The notes below the pieces were generated by a model. The model searched no databases. It saw only the letters and a program-made list of their open reading frames with translations, and was not told where the DNA came from. The translations under genes were made by a program, and so were the position numbers. DNA of 64,000 nucleotides from Singulisphaera sp. (GTDB lineage: Bacteria; Planctomycetota; Planctomycetia; Isosphaerales; Isosphaeraceae): positions 1 to 64,000 of the forward strand of contig DAIDJG010000474.1 of assembly GCA_027451445.1 (NCBI GenBank). Direction: 5' to 3'. Below are positions 55,090-64,000 of this stretch, in pieces (position 1 is the stretch's first letter; every line of letters starts with the position of its first letter).

Positions 55090-57363
55090 TTGCGCAAATC
55101 CACGATCCAGAAGATTGCATTTATCGGTGATTATCTACCGCGCAAGTGCGGGATCGCCACGTTTACCAGCGACATGTACGCCTCGGTGGCCGGCGTTTAT
55201 CCAAAAACCGAATGTTTCGTGGTGCCCGTCAACGATAGACCCGAGGGGTACGAGTACCCCTCGGAGGTCCGCTTTGAGATCGACGAGCAGGACCTGGACT
55301 GCTATCTGACGGCGGCCGACTTCCTGAACTTCGCGAACACCGATGTCGTCTGCCTCCAACACGAGTACGGGATCTACGGCGGCGTCGCCGGCAGTCATAT
55401 TCTGGGTCTGATGCGGGAACTGCGGATGCCGATCGTCACGACCCTCCACACCGTACTCCGTGAGCCGGACGACGACCAACGGCAAGTCCTGATGGAACTG
55501 GGGAGACTGTCGGCCCGTGTGGTGGTCATGACCGAGCGCGCCCGAACGTTCCTGCGCGAGATTTACGGCGTGCCAGAGGCCAAAATCGACCTGATCGCGC
55601 ACGGTATCCCCGACACGCCGTTTGTCGCCCCGGACCCATTCAAGGAGCAGTTCGGCGTCGAGGGCCGGCTGGTGGCGCTGACATTCGGACTGCTCTCGCC
55701 GAACAAGGGCATCGAACATATGCTCCGCGCCGTGCCGGAGATTCTCGGTGCATTCCCGAACTTCGTCTATATTGTCCTGGGCGCGACCCACCCGAGCCTT
55801 GTGCGGGAGCAGGGCGAGCGGTATCGCCTGAGCCTGAAGCGACTCGCCCGCGACCTCGGGATCCGCCAGAACGTGATCTTCTATGACCGCTTCGTCGAGC
55901 TGAACGAGTTGACCGAGTTCATCCGGGCGGCCGACATCTATGTGACCCCTTACCTGAACCCAGCACAGATCACGTCGGGCACGTTGGCCTACTCCTTCGG
56001 CTGCGGCAAGGCCATTGTTTCGACACCCTACTGGCACGCCGAGGAACTGCTCGCCGAGGGCCGCGGCGTGCTCGTTCCATTTGCCGATCCGAACGCTCTG
56101 GCGGGGGCCATCTGCGGGCTCCTGAGCGATCCGCCGCGACGTGCCGCCATGTGTGCGCAGGCCTACCAGTTGGGCCGCAAGATGATCTGGGCGCGGTCGG
56201 CCGAGCACTACATGGAGGCGTTCCAGCTCGCCCGGCGAGGCCTTCAGGACCAGCCGTCAAAACCGCTGGCCGTCCGCACGCTGGCCGAGCAGCAGGCGGA
56301 CCGGCCGGGCTGGCGCCTGGACCATCTCGCGCGGATGACCGATTCGACCGGGATGCTCCAGCACGCTACCTACGCCATCCCGAATTTCTCTGAGGGGTAT
56401 TGCACCGACGACAACGCCCGGGCCTTGCTCCTCACGACTATGCTGGAGCAGTTGGGCCACGACGCTTCGACGGTGCGTCGCCTCTCGACCACCTACGCCG
56501 CGTTCCTCCAACTGGCCTTCAACCACGAGCGTGGGAGGTTTCGCAACTTCCTGCAGTTCGACCGGTGCTGGCAGGAGGCGGCCGGTTCGGACGATTCGCA
56601 CGCTCGGGCCGTCTGGGCCCTTGGCGCCTGTGTTGGCCGGTCGCGGCGGCAGGACCTACCGCCCTGGGCCGCCGATCACTTCGAGAGGGCACTGCCGGCG
56701 ATGCTGGAGATGAGCTCGCCGCGGGCCTGGGCGTTCGGGTTGCTGGGCATCCAGGAATACCTCCGGCGGTTCGGCGGCGATCGGGCCGCAGGCCTGGCCC
56801 GCGACGAGTTCTTGGCGCGCCTCGTCCGTCTGTACGAGAGTTGTGCCACGCCCGACTGGCCCTGGTTTGAGGAGGCGTTGAGTTATGACAATGCCCGGCT
56901 GCCTCAAGCCCTCATCGGCGGGGGCCTCGCAACGGGCGGTGCGCGGGCGGTGGAAATCGGCCTCTGCGCCCTGGGCTGGCTGGTCGAGGTCCAGCGTGCC
57001 CCGCAGGGTCATTTCCGGGCGATCGGCAGTGACGGGTTCTATCGCAAGGGGGGCCTCCCGGCTCGGTTCGACCAGCAGCCGATCGAGGCCAACGCAACCG
57101 TCTCCGCCTGCCTGGAGGCGTACCGCGTTACGGGGGATCCCGCCTGGCTGAACGAGGCCCGCTCTGCCTTCGAGTGGTTCCTCGGGCGCAATGATCTCGG
57201 TCTAGAGCTGTACGACTCCGTCACCGGCGGGTGTTGCGACGGCCTTCACCCCGACCGGGTGAACCGAAATCAGGGCGCCGAGTCGACGCTCGCTTTCCTG
57301 CTCTCGCTCGCCGAGATGAACCTCCTCGAAAGCTCCCTGGCGGCTTTCCGCCGGGCGCGGTAG
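55090..57363 (+). CDS. GT4 glycosyltransferase with C-terminal helical-barrel domain
   Basis: 757 residues from TTG 55090 (GAGGAA upstream). Residues ~1-385 form a GT-B glycosyltransferase of family 4: N-terminal IleAlaPheIleGlyAspTyrLeuProArgLysCysGlyIleAlaThrPhe, LeuGlnHisGluTyrGlyIleTyr, PheGlyLeuLeuSerProAsnLysGly, and a C-terminal donor region TyrLeuAsnProAlaGlnIleThrSerGlyThrLeuAlaTyr. Residues ~410-757 resemble an alpha/alpha toroid with glycosidase-like repeats (ThrAspAspAsnAlaArgAla). It probably builds a mannosyl or glucosyl chain linked to the GH130 enzymes downstream. Confidence 0.78.
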   Translation: MRKSTIQKIAFIGDYLPRKCGIATFTSDMYASVAGVYPKTECFVVPVNDRPEGYEYPSEVRFEIDEQDLDCYLTAADFLNFANTDVVCLQHEYGIYGGVAGSHILGLMRELRMPIVTTLHTVLREPDDDQRQVLMELGRLSARVVVMTERARTFLREIYGVPEAKIDLIAHGIPDTPFVAPDPFKEQFGVEGRLVALTFGLLSPNKGIEHMLRAVPEILGAFPNFVYIVLGATHPSLVREQGERYRLSLKRLARDLGIRQNVIFYDRFVELNELTEFIRAADIYVTPYLNPAQITSGTLAYSFGCGKAIVSTPYWHAEELLAEGRGVLVPFADPNALAGAICGLLSDPPRRAAMCAQAYQLGRKMIWARSAEHYMEAFQLARRGLQDQPSKPLAVRTLAEQQADRPGWRLDHLARMTDSTGMLQHATYAIPNFSEGYCTDDNARALLLTTMLEQLGHDASTVRRLSTTYAAFLQLAFNHERGRFRNFLQFDRCWQEAAGSDDSHARAVWALGACVGRSRRQDLPPWAADHFERALPAMLEMSSPRAWAFGLLGIQEYLRRFGGDRAAGLARDEFLARLVRLYESCATPDWPWFEEALSYDNARLPQALIGGGLATGGARAVEIGLCALGWLVEVQRAPQGHFRAIGSDGFYRKGGLPARFDQQPIEANATVSACLEAYRVTGDPAWLNEARSAFEWFLGRNDLGLELYDSVTGGCCDGLHPDRVNRNQGAESTLAFLLSLAEMNLLESSLAAFRRAR

Positions 57364-57422
57364 AGTTCCCCGTCCCCAGGGAAGTACGGCCACCTAGCGA
57401 TCCGACGTCGGAAGTTCCCCAC

Positions 57423-58874
57423 ATGGATGTCAAGCGGACCGGGATCGTCCTCAAACCAACCAATTCCCGCGTCGTCATCCGGCCATTCGAAGTTGCGAAT
57501 GAGAGCCGAATCGAGCGGATCGTCGCCCGTGTCGCATCGCTCTCCGAGCCGGAGGTCGAAGCGCTGCTGGAGTCGGTGATGAGCGAGTTCCGCTCGCGGC
57601 ACCAGCGCACCCGCGAGTTCTTCCTGAATCGGTTCGAGCAGGTACGCAAGTATCTCCTGACCGATGCGCCGAGCACCGAGAGCCGACGCCTGCTCATCGG
57701 GTCGTACTTCACCCAGGAATATGCGCTGGAATCCGCGGCCCTGTTCAACCCATCGATGGTCTGGGCTCCCGACCAATCGGGCTTGTCCGACGGGTCATGC
57801 CGGTTCATCGTGAGCCTGCGTGCGACCGGTGAGGGGCACATCTCGTCGATCACGTTCCGGTCGGGGGTGGTCGACGCCGAGTGCCGGATTCTCATGGACG
57901 AACCGACCCGGTTCGTCGCGGCCCCCGACCTTGTGCCCAACGCCCTTTACGACCAGACTCTATTCCACCGCAAGCTGACGGAACTGGGAATCAACGGGCC
58001 GCTGACCGACCAGGTCATGGGCGCGCTCGGCGAGCGGTTCACGCTCGACGACCTCGAACGGACCTTGGGAAACGTCTTGCGGAGCAACCGCGCCCGCCAG
58101 CGTGAGTTCGAACCGGTCGCCCATACGATGCTCGTGCTGGCAAAGGCCAACTACGAGATCCGGTTCGACCCCGCATTGGGCGTCTCGGAGCGGATCATCT
58201 TCCCGTCATCGCCGACCGAGACCAACGGCATCGAAGACGCCCGCTTCGTCCGCTTCACGCAGGACGACGGCCACGTCCGCTACTACGCGACGTACACTGC
58301 CTACGACGGGCGCATGGTGCTGCCGCAGATGCTCGAGACCGCCGACTTCCTCCACTTCAAGGTCAGCACTCTGAATGGCCCGGAGGTGCGCAACAAGGGG
58401 TTCGCCTTGTTCCCGCGCAAGGTCAACGGGCAGTACGCGATGCTGTCGCGGCAGGACAACGAGAACCTCTACCTGATGTACTCGGAGATGCCCTACTTCT
58501 GGTACACCAAGGAACGGCTCGCGCGACCGACCTATCCGTGGGAGTTCATCCAACTCGGCAACTGCGGCTCACCGATCGAGACCGAGGCCGGCTGGCTCGT
58601 CCTGACCCACGGTGTCGGCCCGATGCGGAAGTACGCGATGGGCGCCTTCCTTCTCGACCGGGACGACCCCGCCCACGTCATCGGGCGACTAAAGACCCCG
58701 CTTCTGGAACCGAACTCGAACGAGCGCGAGGGATACGTTCCGAACGTGGTGTACAGTTGCGGCGCGGTCGTACACGGCCGCCACCTGATCATCCCCTACG
58801 CGATGTCGGATTACGCGAGCACATTCGCCACGGTCCCGCTCGACGAAGTGCTCGACGCCATGAACCGGCCTTGA
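57423..58874 (+). CDS. GH130-family beta-mannoside phosphorylase/hydrolase
   Basis: 483 residues from ATG 57423. GH130 five-blade features: LeuPheAsnProSerMet, GlyIleGluAspAlaArgPheValArgPhe (the catalytic-Asp region), LysGlyPheAlaLeuPheProArgLysValAsnGly, and HisGlyValGlyProMetArgLysTyr. The ~160-residue N-terminal extension matches the longer GH130 subgroup found beside GT4 genes. Phosphorolysis of beta-mannosyl linkages is the family activity. Confidence 0.8.
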   Translation: MDVKRTGIVLKPTNSRVVIRPFEVANESRIERIVARVASLSEPEVEALLESVMSEFRSRHQRTREFFLNRFEQVRKYLLTDAPSTESRRLLIGSYFTQEYALESAALFNPSMVWAPDQSGLSDGSCRFIVSLRATGEGHISSITFRSGVVDAECRILMDEPTRFVAAPDLVPNALYDQTLFHRKLTELGINGPLTDQVMGALGERFTLDDLERTLGNVLRSNRARQREFEPVAHTMLVLAKANYEIRFDPALGVSERIIFPSSPTETNGIEDARFVRFTQDDGHVRYYATYTAYDGRMVLPQMLETADFLHFKVSTLNGPEVRNKGFALFPRKVNGQYAMLSRQDNENLYLMYSEMPYFWYTKERLARPTYPWEFIQLGNCGSPIETEAGWLVLTHGVGPMRKYAMGAFLLDRDDPAHVIGRLKTPLLEPNSNEREGYVPNVVYSCGAVVHGRHLIIPYAMSDYASTFATVPLDEVLDAMNRP

Positions 58875-58879
58875 GGCAA

Positions 58880-59947
58880 TCAGTCGGTGTCGATCATCGT
58901 GTCGAGCAGCTCCCGTTCGGAGAACTCGGCGACCGCCGTGAACGTATCGGCGGCCCCGTAGTAGACGAGGATGGTCTCGCCGTCGCGGACCACGCCCGTC
59001 GGGAAGACGACGTCGGGCACGAACCCTACGACCTCGAAAGACGCCTCGGGGCAGAGGAACGGCTGGGGCGTCCGGCGGAGCACGCGCGCCGGATCGTCCC
59101 GGTCGAGCAGGAGGGCGCCGCCGTAATAGGTGCCGACCGCCCCGGGGCAGTCGGGCTGCCGGTTGCCGTGATAGATCTCCAGCCAGCCATCCGGAACGCG
59201 AATCGGCGGCGCGCCGGCCCCCACGCGACCCGACCGCCATTCCGCCCCGGCGAGGTCCAGCGGGCGGTGCGATCCCCAGGAGATCAGGTCGGGCGACTCG
59301 GCGAACCACATTTCGGGCCGGGTGAACGGCGTCCCGCAGACCGGCCGATGGAGCGCACCGTAGCGACCCCCGCACGCTTCCGGGAACAGGACCACATCCT
59401 TGTTCTCGGGGCAGAAGATCACCCCGTACCGCTCGAACGTGCGGAAATCGTCGGTCCACGCGAGCGCGGTCGCTGGGCCGTGCCGTGAGACGGCAACGTA
59501 CGTGACCCAGAACCGGCCATCGATCGCGGTGATTCGCGGGTCCTCGACGCCAAACTCTTCCAGCGCCGTCTGCGGGCGGAACGTGACTTCCGTGACCTCG
59601 CGGACGGCCCGACCACCGCCGCACCGCACCACCCGCAGGTGCGAGATGAAGGTGATCCGCACCAGCCCGTCGGCCTTGCGACGGACCACCCGTGGGTCCA
59701 CCTTGTCCAGGTGCGCGTCGGCGACCCAGTCGACCGTCAGCCCATCGGCCAGGTCCCATCGCGGCAGGCCCGTGAACCCCGGCCGCCGCTCCCGGGGCCG
59801 CTCGGCCACGCGGACCAGGAGGACGACTTCGTCTCCGATCCGCACGGCACCGGGGTTGAAGACACCGACAACCTCGAAGTCGTCGCGAGACGGGGGAAGG
59901 TCCTCGGGACAGAGCAGGTGGTGTGTGGCGAGCCGCGGCGCCGTCAT
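58880..59947 (-). CDS. Second GH130-family protein
   Basis: 355 residues, shorter than its neighbour. Features: ValPheAsnProGlyAlaValArgIleGlyAspGlu, PheGlyValGluAspProArgIleThr (catalytic region), LysAspValValLeuPheProGluAlaCysGlyGlyArg, and TyrTyrGlyAlaAlaAspThr. It faces the first GH130 gene 6 bp away, and its start overlaps the upstream oxidoreductase stop by 4 bp (ATGA), so it is expressed with that gene. Confidence 0.82.
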   Translation of the reverse strand: MTAPRLATHHLLCPEDLPPSRDDFEVVGVFNPGAVRIGDEVVLLVRVAERPRERRPGFTGLPRWDLADGLTVDWVADAHLDKVDPRVVRRKADGLVRITFISHLRVVRCGGGRAVREVTEVTFRPQTALEEFGVEDPRITAIDGRFWVTYVAVSRHGPATALAWTDDFRTFERYGVIFCPENKDVVLFPEACGGRYGALHRPVCGTPFTRPEMWFAESPDLISWGSHRPLDLAGAEWRSGRVGAGAPPIRVPDGWLEIYHGNRQPDCPGAVGTYYGGALLLDRDDPARVLRRTPQPFLCPEASFEVVGFVPDVVFPTGVVRDGETILVYYGAADTFTAVAEFSERELLDTMIDTD

Positions 59948-61071
59948 CGGGCGGCCCCGGCCCGGTGAGCCAGGGCGTCGGCCTCACAGGCCATCGCGAG
60001 GGAATCCCGGCCGTTCACCTCAGTCACGACCCGCCGGTGGTTGCGGTCGCGGATCCAGGCCGCCTGGTCGGCCATGATCGACTGGAGCAGCCGGCCGTAG
60101 AGCGGCGACTTCGCCTGACCGTCGCCGAACGCGAGGTCGACGATCTGGTAGGCGTCAATCTCCCGGCCCCGACCCCAGCAACGGCGGGCCTTGTCACCAT
60201 AAGAGGCGACCACGTCGAGCCGCGCCCCCGGAAACAGGTCGCACAGATCCCGGGTCTGCCGCTCATCGACCAGGGCGTGAATCCGGGCCCGGGTCGGGAC
60301 CCAGTCGTACAGGGTCACGTCCCCGCGCTCGAATACGAGGCGGAGCTCCTGGCGATCCATCCGCCCGGTCTGGTGAAAGCCGTGGTAGAAATTCACCAGT
60401 GCCGTCTCGCCGTAGCGGGCCGTGGCGTGGACGTGTTCCTCGATCGCGGTCGCGGGCCGGACCCCGACGTGTGCCGCCTCGACCCGCCCCGGTCCGAACC
60501 AGCCGGCGAACAAGTCGAAGAAGTGGACCCCATGCTCCACAAAGATACCGCCGCTCTTGGTACGGTCCCAGAACCAGTGCCTTGGCGGCAGGTTTTCGTC
60601 CGACGCGTAGTTCTCGAAAGATCCGTGCAGGAACTCTCCCAGCACGCCGTTCTCCACCAGCCGGCGCACGGCGCCGAACAGGGGGTTGTACCGTTGCATG
60701 AGGTTGGCAACCAGCAACCGGTCCCGCTCCCGCGCCGCGGCGATCAGCTCGTCGGCCTGACCGAGAGTCATGGCCAACGGCTTCTCGACGATCACGTGCT
60801 TGCCGGCCTCCAGCGCCGCCAGGGCCTGAGCGTGGTGGAGGAAAGGCGGGGTCGCGATGTAAACGACGTCAAGGTCGTCGCGCGAGAGGAACATGCCCAG
60901 GTCGTCGGTGTTCTCGATCCCGAATCGGGAGGCCGCGGCGAGCGACGCGGGGCGGTGAGTACCTGCCATGCCGATGAGCACGACACCGGACACCTGTGTG
61001 AATTGCTGGAGGGCGAAGAGACCAAAACCGCCGCAGCCCACCACTCCCAACCCGATGCGGCCGTCGTCCAT
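59944..61071 (-). CDS. Gfo/Idh/MocA-family NAD(P)-dependent oxidoreductase
   Basis: 375 residues. Rossmann motif GlyValValGlyCysGlyGlyPheGlyLeu near the N-terminus, the family's GluLysProLeuAlaMetThr, HisGlyValHisPhePheAsp in the catalytic domain, and a C-terminal AspArgAsnHisArgArgValVal. It oxidises or reduces a sugar or sugar derivative and probably works on the product of the GH130 enzyme with which it is coupled. Confidence 0.82.
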   Translation of the reverse strand: MDDGRIGLGVVGCGGFGLFALQQFTQVSGVVLIGMAGTHRPASLAAASRFGIENTDDLGMFLSRDDLDVVYIATPPFLHHAQALAALEAGKHVIVEKPLAMTLGQADELIAAARERDRLLVANLMQRYNPLFGAVRRLVENGVLGEFLHGSFENYASDENLPPRHWFWDRTKSGGIFVEHGVHFFDLFAGWFGPGRVEAAHVGVRPATAIEEHVHATARYGETALVNFYHGFHQTGRMDRQELRLVFERGDVTLYDWVPTRARIHALVDERQTRDLCDLFPGARLDVVASYGDKARRCWGRGREIDAYQIVDLAFGDGQAKSPLYGRLLQSIMADQAAWIRDRNHRRVVTEVNGRDSLAMACEADALAHRAGAAR

Positions 61072-61241
61072 GCGTATTGATCCTCAGGCTGGAGTTCGGG
61101 AGGGGACGGAAATCGCCCGCTCCGTCTCGATCCGGGACACGCCGGACCGTAGCCGATTATACGAATCCGCGCCGCCGCGGCTATGGCGACTCCACCCTCT
61201 CGGGGTGGAGATCGCCAATAAGACTCGTTTTAATCCGTCAA

Positions 61242-61706
61242 TCAGAGACGGCTGAGGTCGGCCGCAAGAACGCGCACGCCATCCTTCAGCCGCAGCCGCT
61301 TGACCATTTCGGCCGATCCTCCAACCGTCAGGCGCTTCAAGTGAGGGATGGTGAGCCCTGCCAGGACCGACGGCGGATTGTCTTCACTGACATCCGGCCC
61401 TCCCAGCGCCAGGCCGTTGAGAATCATCGGCGATCCATTCACGATTTTGATCCGGAACGTCTCCTTCCCCTTGTCCCTTGGTCCGCGCGTGAGTCGCACA
61501 CGCACGAGCCGCGTCAGCATTCCCTCGGCCAGCCTTGACGCCCGTCGAATGAGCCCCTCGGTCCCCACGAGCTCGAAAGACGGCCACCTCTTCGCAGGCC
61601 GGCGGGCCTTCCTGCAGGATTGCTCATAGTCTTTTGCGTTCGTTTTCCAGCGCAGATTCGTCAATTTTTTAATTATTTGCGGATACGCCCTATCTTTTCG
61701 GAGCAT
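61242..61706 (-). CDS. Hypothetical protein, possibly a C-terminal fragment
   Basis: 154 residues. The N-terminal ~35 are Lys/Arg-rich. The rest contains PheArgIleLysIleValAsnGlySerProMetIleLeuAsnGlyLeuAlaLeuGlyGly and ends LeuLysAspGlyValArgValLeuAlaAlaAspLeuSerArgLeu, the style of a beta-rich C-terminal domain of larger planctomycete proteins. I do not recognise the family. It may be a remnant of a longer gene. Confidence 0.45.
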   Translation of the reverse strand: MLRKDRAYPQIIKKLTNLRWKTNAKDYEQSCRKARRPAKRWPSFELVGTEGLIRRASRLAEGMLTRLVRVRLTRGPRDKGKETFRIKIVNGSPMILNGLALGGPDVSEDNPPSVLAGLTIPHLKRLTVGGSAEMVKRLRLKDGVRVLAADLSRL

Positions 61707-61886
61707 TCGGTGCTACAATCTCACCGGTCGGAAATCGAAACGAGACCGCGACGTCGTTCCGTTCGGAATCTGCTCTCGCTCATCTCTCTCCGCTTCCCGC
61801 CTGTTGGGCTGACACCTCGGCCCCTTTCATTTTCGACCCTGGAAGCCAACAAGTGGGTCGTCGCGTAATCCCTTAGGGAGTCGATT

Positions 61887-62207
61887 GTGAGCAGGAAACT
61901 TTACGTCGGGAATCTGACCTACCAGGTCAGCGACTCCGATCTCGAGCAGTTGTTTTCTGAGTTCGGAAGCGTTCAGCGCGTGCAGATTATCACCGACCGT
62001 GACACGGGTCGCAGCAAAGGCTTCGGCTTCGTCGAAATGTCCAACGAGGCCGAGGCCAACGCCGCCGTTCGGGCCCTCCACGACCAAGACCATCAAGGAC
62101 GCCGGCTCACGGTGAACGAAGCCAAACCGCGCGAGGCTCGCGCAGGTGGCGGCTACGGTGGAAGCAGCGGCGGTCGAAGCAACGGCTACGGCAACAGCCG
62201 CTATTGA
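61887..62207 (+). CDS. RRM-type RNA-binding protein
   Basis: 106 residues from GTG 61887. A complete RNA recognition motif: RNP2 LysLeuTyrValGlyAsnLeu and RNP1 SerLysGlyPheGlyPheValGlu, followed by a Gly/Arg/Ser/Tyr-rich tail. Bacterial glycine-tailed RRM proteins of this size are usually cold- or stress-responsive RNA chaperones. Confidence 0.88.
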   Translation: MSRKLYVGNLTYQVSDSDLEQLFSEFGSVQRVQIITDRDTGRSKGFGFVEMSNEAEANAAVRALHDQDHQGRRLTVNEAKPREARAGGGYGGSSGGRSNGYGNSRY

Positions 62208-62519
62208 GCGAGCCTGCGTCTGGCGCACCGCGCTGAGAATTGATAACGCTTCATCACCCCGCCGCTGGACCGACTCCGTTATGGAGTCAGTTTGGCCGGG
62301 GGCCGCTTATCCTTCTCGGTCTCTCGCTCCACGATCCGTCATCGCCGAATTCATACTTATAAACGATCTTAGTTTATCTATATCTAGCATTGCCTCCTCG
62401 GCACCATTGCCGCTTCTCGATCAACGAATATAAAAACACATGCTTTTTTATAAGATCGCTGTCTGACTCGGAATATCGAGGTCCGAACTTCCGCGTGCCA
62501 TTCCTTCCGGAGATTCCGT
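62208..62519. other. Intergenic stretch before the desaturase
   Basis: No gene is supported. An AT-rich segment around 62350-62460 contrasts with its surroundings and probably carries the desaturase promoter; no exact -10/-35 pair is claimed. Confidence 0.4.
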
Positions 62520-63491
62520 TTGTCCACTGTCGCGTCTCCGCGCAAAGTTCCTCAATACATCGCCTGGGCTCCCCTGTTCTGGATCGCTGGCCTTCACCTC
62601 GGAGCGTTTCTAGCGCTCGTCCCGGCGTTCTTCAGTTGGTCGGCCGTTGCTGTGTGTGCGTTTCTGATGTGGGCGACCGCCGGGATCGGCATTTGCATGA
62701 CCTATCACCGGCTCCTCACACACCGGAGCTTTGCCGTCCGGCCACGCTGGCTCGAGTATCTCTTCACCGCCCTGGGCTGCTGCGCGTCCGAGGGAGGGGC
62801 CATCGGTTGGGTGGCCGACCACCGCAAGCACCACGCCCACTCCGACGACGAGCACGACCCGCACAGCCCCGAACGCGGACTCGGCTGGGCCCACGTGTTC
62901 TGGTGGATGACTCCCGACGTCACGTCGCACCATACTCCCCACCACTACACGAAGTGGGCCCCCGACCTTGCGGCTGACCCGGTTCACGCGTTCCTCGACA
63001 GGTATCACTACCTGTTCCCCCTTGCCATGGGCGCTGGCCTGTATGTCGTTGGCGGCCTGCCCTGGCTGGTCTGGGGCGGATTTCTCCGCTCCGTGTTGGT
63101 CCTGCATTCAACCTGGCTCGTCAACTCGGCCACCCACCGCTGGGGCTATCGCTCGTACGAAACGCGCGACAAGTCGACCAACCTCTGGTGGGTGGCGCTG
63201 CTGTCCTTTGGCGAGGGCTGGCACAATAATCATCACGCCCTTCCCACTTCCGCGCGGCACGGATTGCGTTGGTGGGAGGTCGACGTGACGTTCTCGGCGA
63301 TTCAAGTCCTGTCCGTGCTCGGGTTCGCGCACAGCGTCAAGGTCGCCAAACCCACGCCGCCGGCCGGTCCGGCGCGAGCGGATTGCTGTGCGCAGGCTCC
63401 AGCGCGATCGTCCGTCCTACCGTCCAGCGAACGTGAATCCTTGGGGCTACGGCCCCCAGCAGGGCAACCCACGTTCAGGCGAGGCTCGTAG
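62520..63491 (+). CDS. Acyl-CoA (stearoyl type) fatty-acid desaturase
   Basis: 323 residues from TTG 62520 (GGAG upstream). Membrane di-iron desaturase with the three histidine boxes HisArgLeuLeuThrHisArg, HisArgLysHisHisAlaHis and HisAsnAsnHisHisAla, plus four hydrophobic helices. The C-terminal ~55 residues are Pro/Ala-rich and probably non-catalytic. It introduces a cis double bond, likely at C9. Confidence 0.85.
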   Translation: MSTVASPRKVPQYIAWAPLFWIAGLHLGAFLALVPAFFSWSAVAVCAFLMWATAGIGICMTYHRLLTHRSFAVRPRWLEYLFTALGCCASEGGAIGWVADHRKHHAHSDDEHDPHSPERGLGWAHVFWWMTPDVTSHHTPHHYTKWAPDLAADPVHAFLDRYHYLFPLAMGAGLYVVGGLPWLVWGGFLRSVLVLHSTWLVNSATHRWGYRSYETRDKSTNLWWVALLSFGEGWHNNHHALPTSARHGLRWWEVDVTFSAIQVLSVLGFAHSVKVAKPTPPAGPARADCCAQAPARSSVLPSSERESLGLRPPAGQPTFRRGS

Positions 63492-63554
63492 GAACGGAAA
63501 CGCCCGTGCGGTGGCCTGGCACTACCCCGCCTCATCCCAGGAGGGAACGGCTCC

Positions 63555-63797
63555 ATGTCGGAATTCTTCGAGATCACGGTTCGTCGGGAAGACGGATCCG
63601 AAGGCATCCAATACATTAACATCGACGCGGTGTCCTATGCCGAGCATGATAGATCCCGCACCGCGTCTACGGAACTCAAGGTTTATTTGAACAACGGCTA
63701 CTGGTTCACAATCTCCGGACCGATGGCCGACGACCTTCTGTACCTGATCAACACGCGCCTCTGCCTTCAGTTCAAACGTAATCCCAGCGCGGGTTGA
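63555..63797 (+). CDS. Small hypothetical protein
   Basis: 80 residues with a beta-strand pattern (PhePheGluIleThrValArgArgGluAspGly, LeuLysValTyrLeuAsnAsnGlyTyrTrpPhe). No signal or membrane segment. It reads as a compact single-domain protein. No family is recognised. Confidence 0.5.
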   Translation: MSEFFEITVRREDGSEGIQYINIDAVSYAEHDRSRTASTELKVYLNNGYWFTISGPMADDLLYLINTRLCLQFKRNPSAG

Positions 63798-64000
63798 AGC
63801 GCGCCGCTGCGCGAGGGGGCCGGCCCCGGTTCTTGCACGACGCCAATCCGCTGCCCGGGCCAACGCCGACGTGACGGCGCGCCGCCACTCCCGACCCGTC
63901 GGCGTGCGTATAGGCGACGGAAATGTCGTCGGCCGTCAGGGCGTCGTTGACGTATTACCGGCCGCCATCGCGAACCTCCACTTCGCACGACCGCCCGCCG
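63798..64000. other. Right edge of the window
   Basis: No gene is supported. A minus-strand frame with AsnAspAlaLeuThrAlaAspAspIleSer is interrupted by a stop and runs off the window, so it could be part of a broken or partial gene. Confidence 0.3.

Noticed and set aside
58689-59987. Long minus-strand frame over the GH130 genes
   Set aside because: It is out of frame with the two GH130 genes and has a low-complexity Arg/Pro-rich translation typical of a shadow.
1-64000. TGA recoded genome-wide (alternative genetic code)
   Set aside because: Many intact genes here end in TGA with 4-bp overlaps, including cmr genes and the ketosynthase.

Overview
The window looks like a chromosomal stretch of a GC-rich planctomycete-like bacterium. 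The basis is gene style: FG-GAP/ASPIC proteins, DUF1016, GH130 pairs, IS66 and IS3 elements, many GTG/TTG starts and translationally coupled ATGA/GTGA junctions. This taxonomic call is an inference; there is no rRNA or other decisive marker.

Layout. (1) 0.1-8.4 kb is a minus-strand defence-like block. It holds cmr1, cmr4, cmr5 and cmr6 of a type III-B CRISPR effector, with no cas10/cmr2, no cmr3, no adaptation genes and no visible array. Next to these are a ComEC-like metallo-beta-lactamase-fold protein and a P-loop NTPase that overlap by 4 bp. The block lies between two direct copies of a Xer/dif-like site (117-144 and 8372-8400); a third copy sits at 41096-41122 beside a DUF1016 nuclease. 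(2) 8.4-10.1 kb is decayed: a MITE-like repeat and two broken carboxymuconolactone-decarboxylase/AhpD-like genes. (3) 10.4-40.8 kb is one long co-directional run of plus-strand genes that reads as a specialised-metabolism locus. It encodes an atypical response regulator, ACP, ketosynthase, chain-length-factor-like protein, di-haem cytochrome, HMG-CoA reductase, a carotenoid-desaturase/isomerase-like flavoprotein, two FG-GAP/ASPIC-UnbV proteins, an epimerase-acyltransferase fusion, two ABC1-type kinases, a thioredoxin-like lipoprotein, several unknown proteins, a patatin, a halogenase-like flavoprotein, a carotenoid-oxygenase and a CPA2-type antiporter. (4) 41-54 kb is accessory and scarred: DUF1016, DinB, an IS66-type element inserted in a DUF4419 gene, the remains of an ADP-ribosylglycohydrolase and a macro-domain gene joined head to head, a nuclease-like protein, a methyltransferase, a cupin with a nonsense codon, a secreted hydrolase, a DUF2293 protein, an IS3 element and a tRNA 3' fragment. 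(5) 54.4-64 kb is more ordinary: a lipoprotein, a GT4/GH130/GH130/oxidoreductase mannoside-type locus, an RRM protein and a fatty-acid desaturase.

The most striking observation is in the biosynthetic locus. The two adjacent paralogous FG-GAP/ASPIC genes (18976-21450 and 21447-23990) each carry one in-frame TGA at the same homologous position, after Asp-Asp-Leu. In both, the reading frame continues with homologous sequence through an ASPIC/UnbV domain, and ends in a 4-bp overlap with the next gene. Both TGA codons are followed by a hairpin whose apical loop starts exactly 21 nt downstream and contains GU, with one compensatory base-pair change between the paralogs. This is what a bacterial selenocysteine insertion signal would look like, so both are proposed as an undescribed selenoprotein family (alternatively, programmed UGA readthrough). 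The decayed AhpD-like gene also has a TGA at the second cysteine of its CxxC motif, but other lesions make it more likely a pseudogene.
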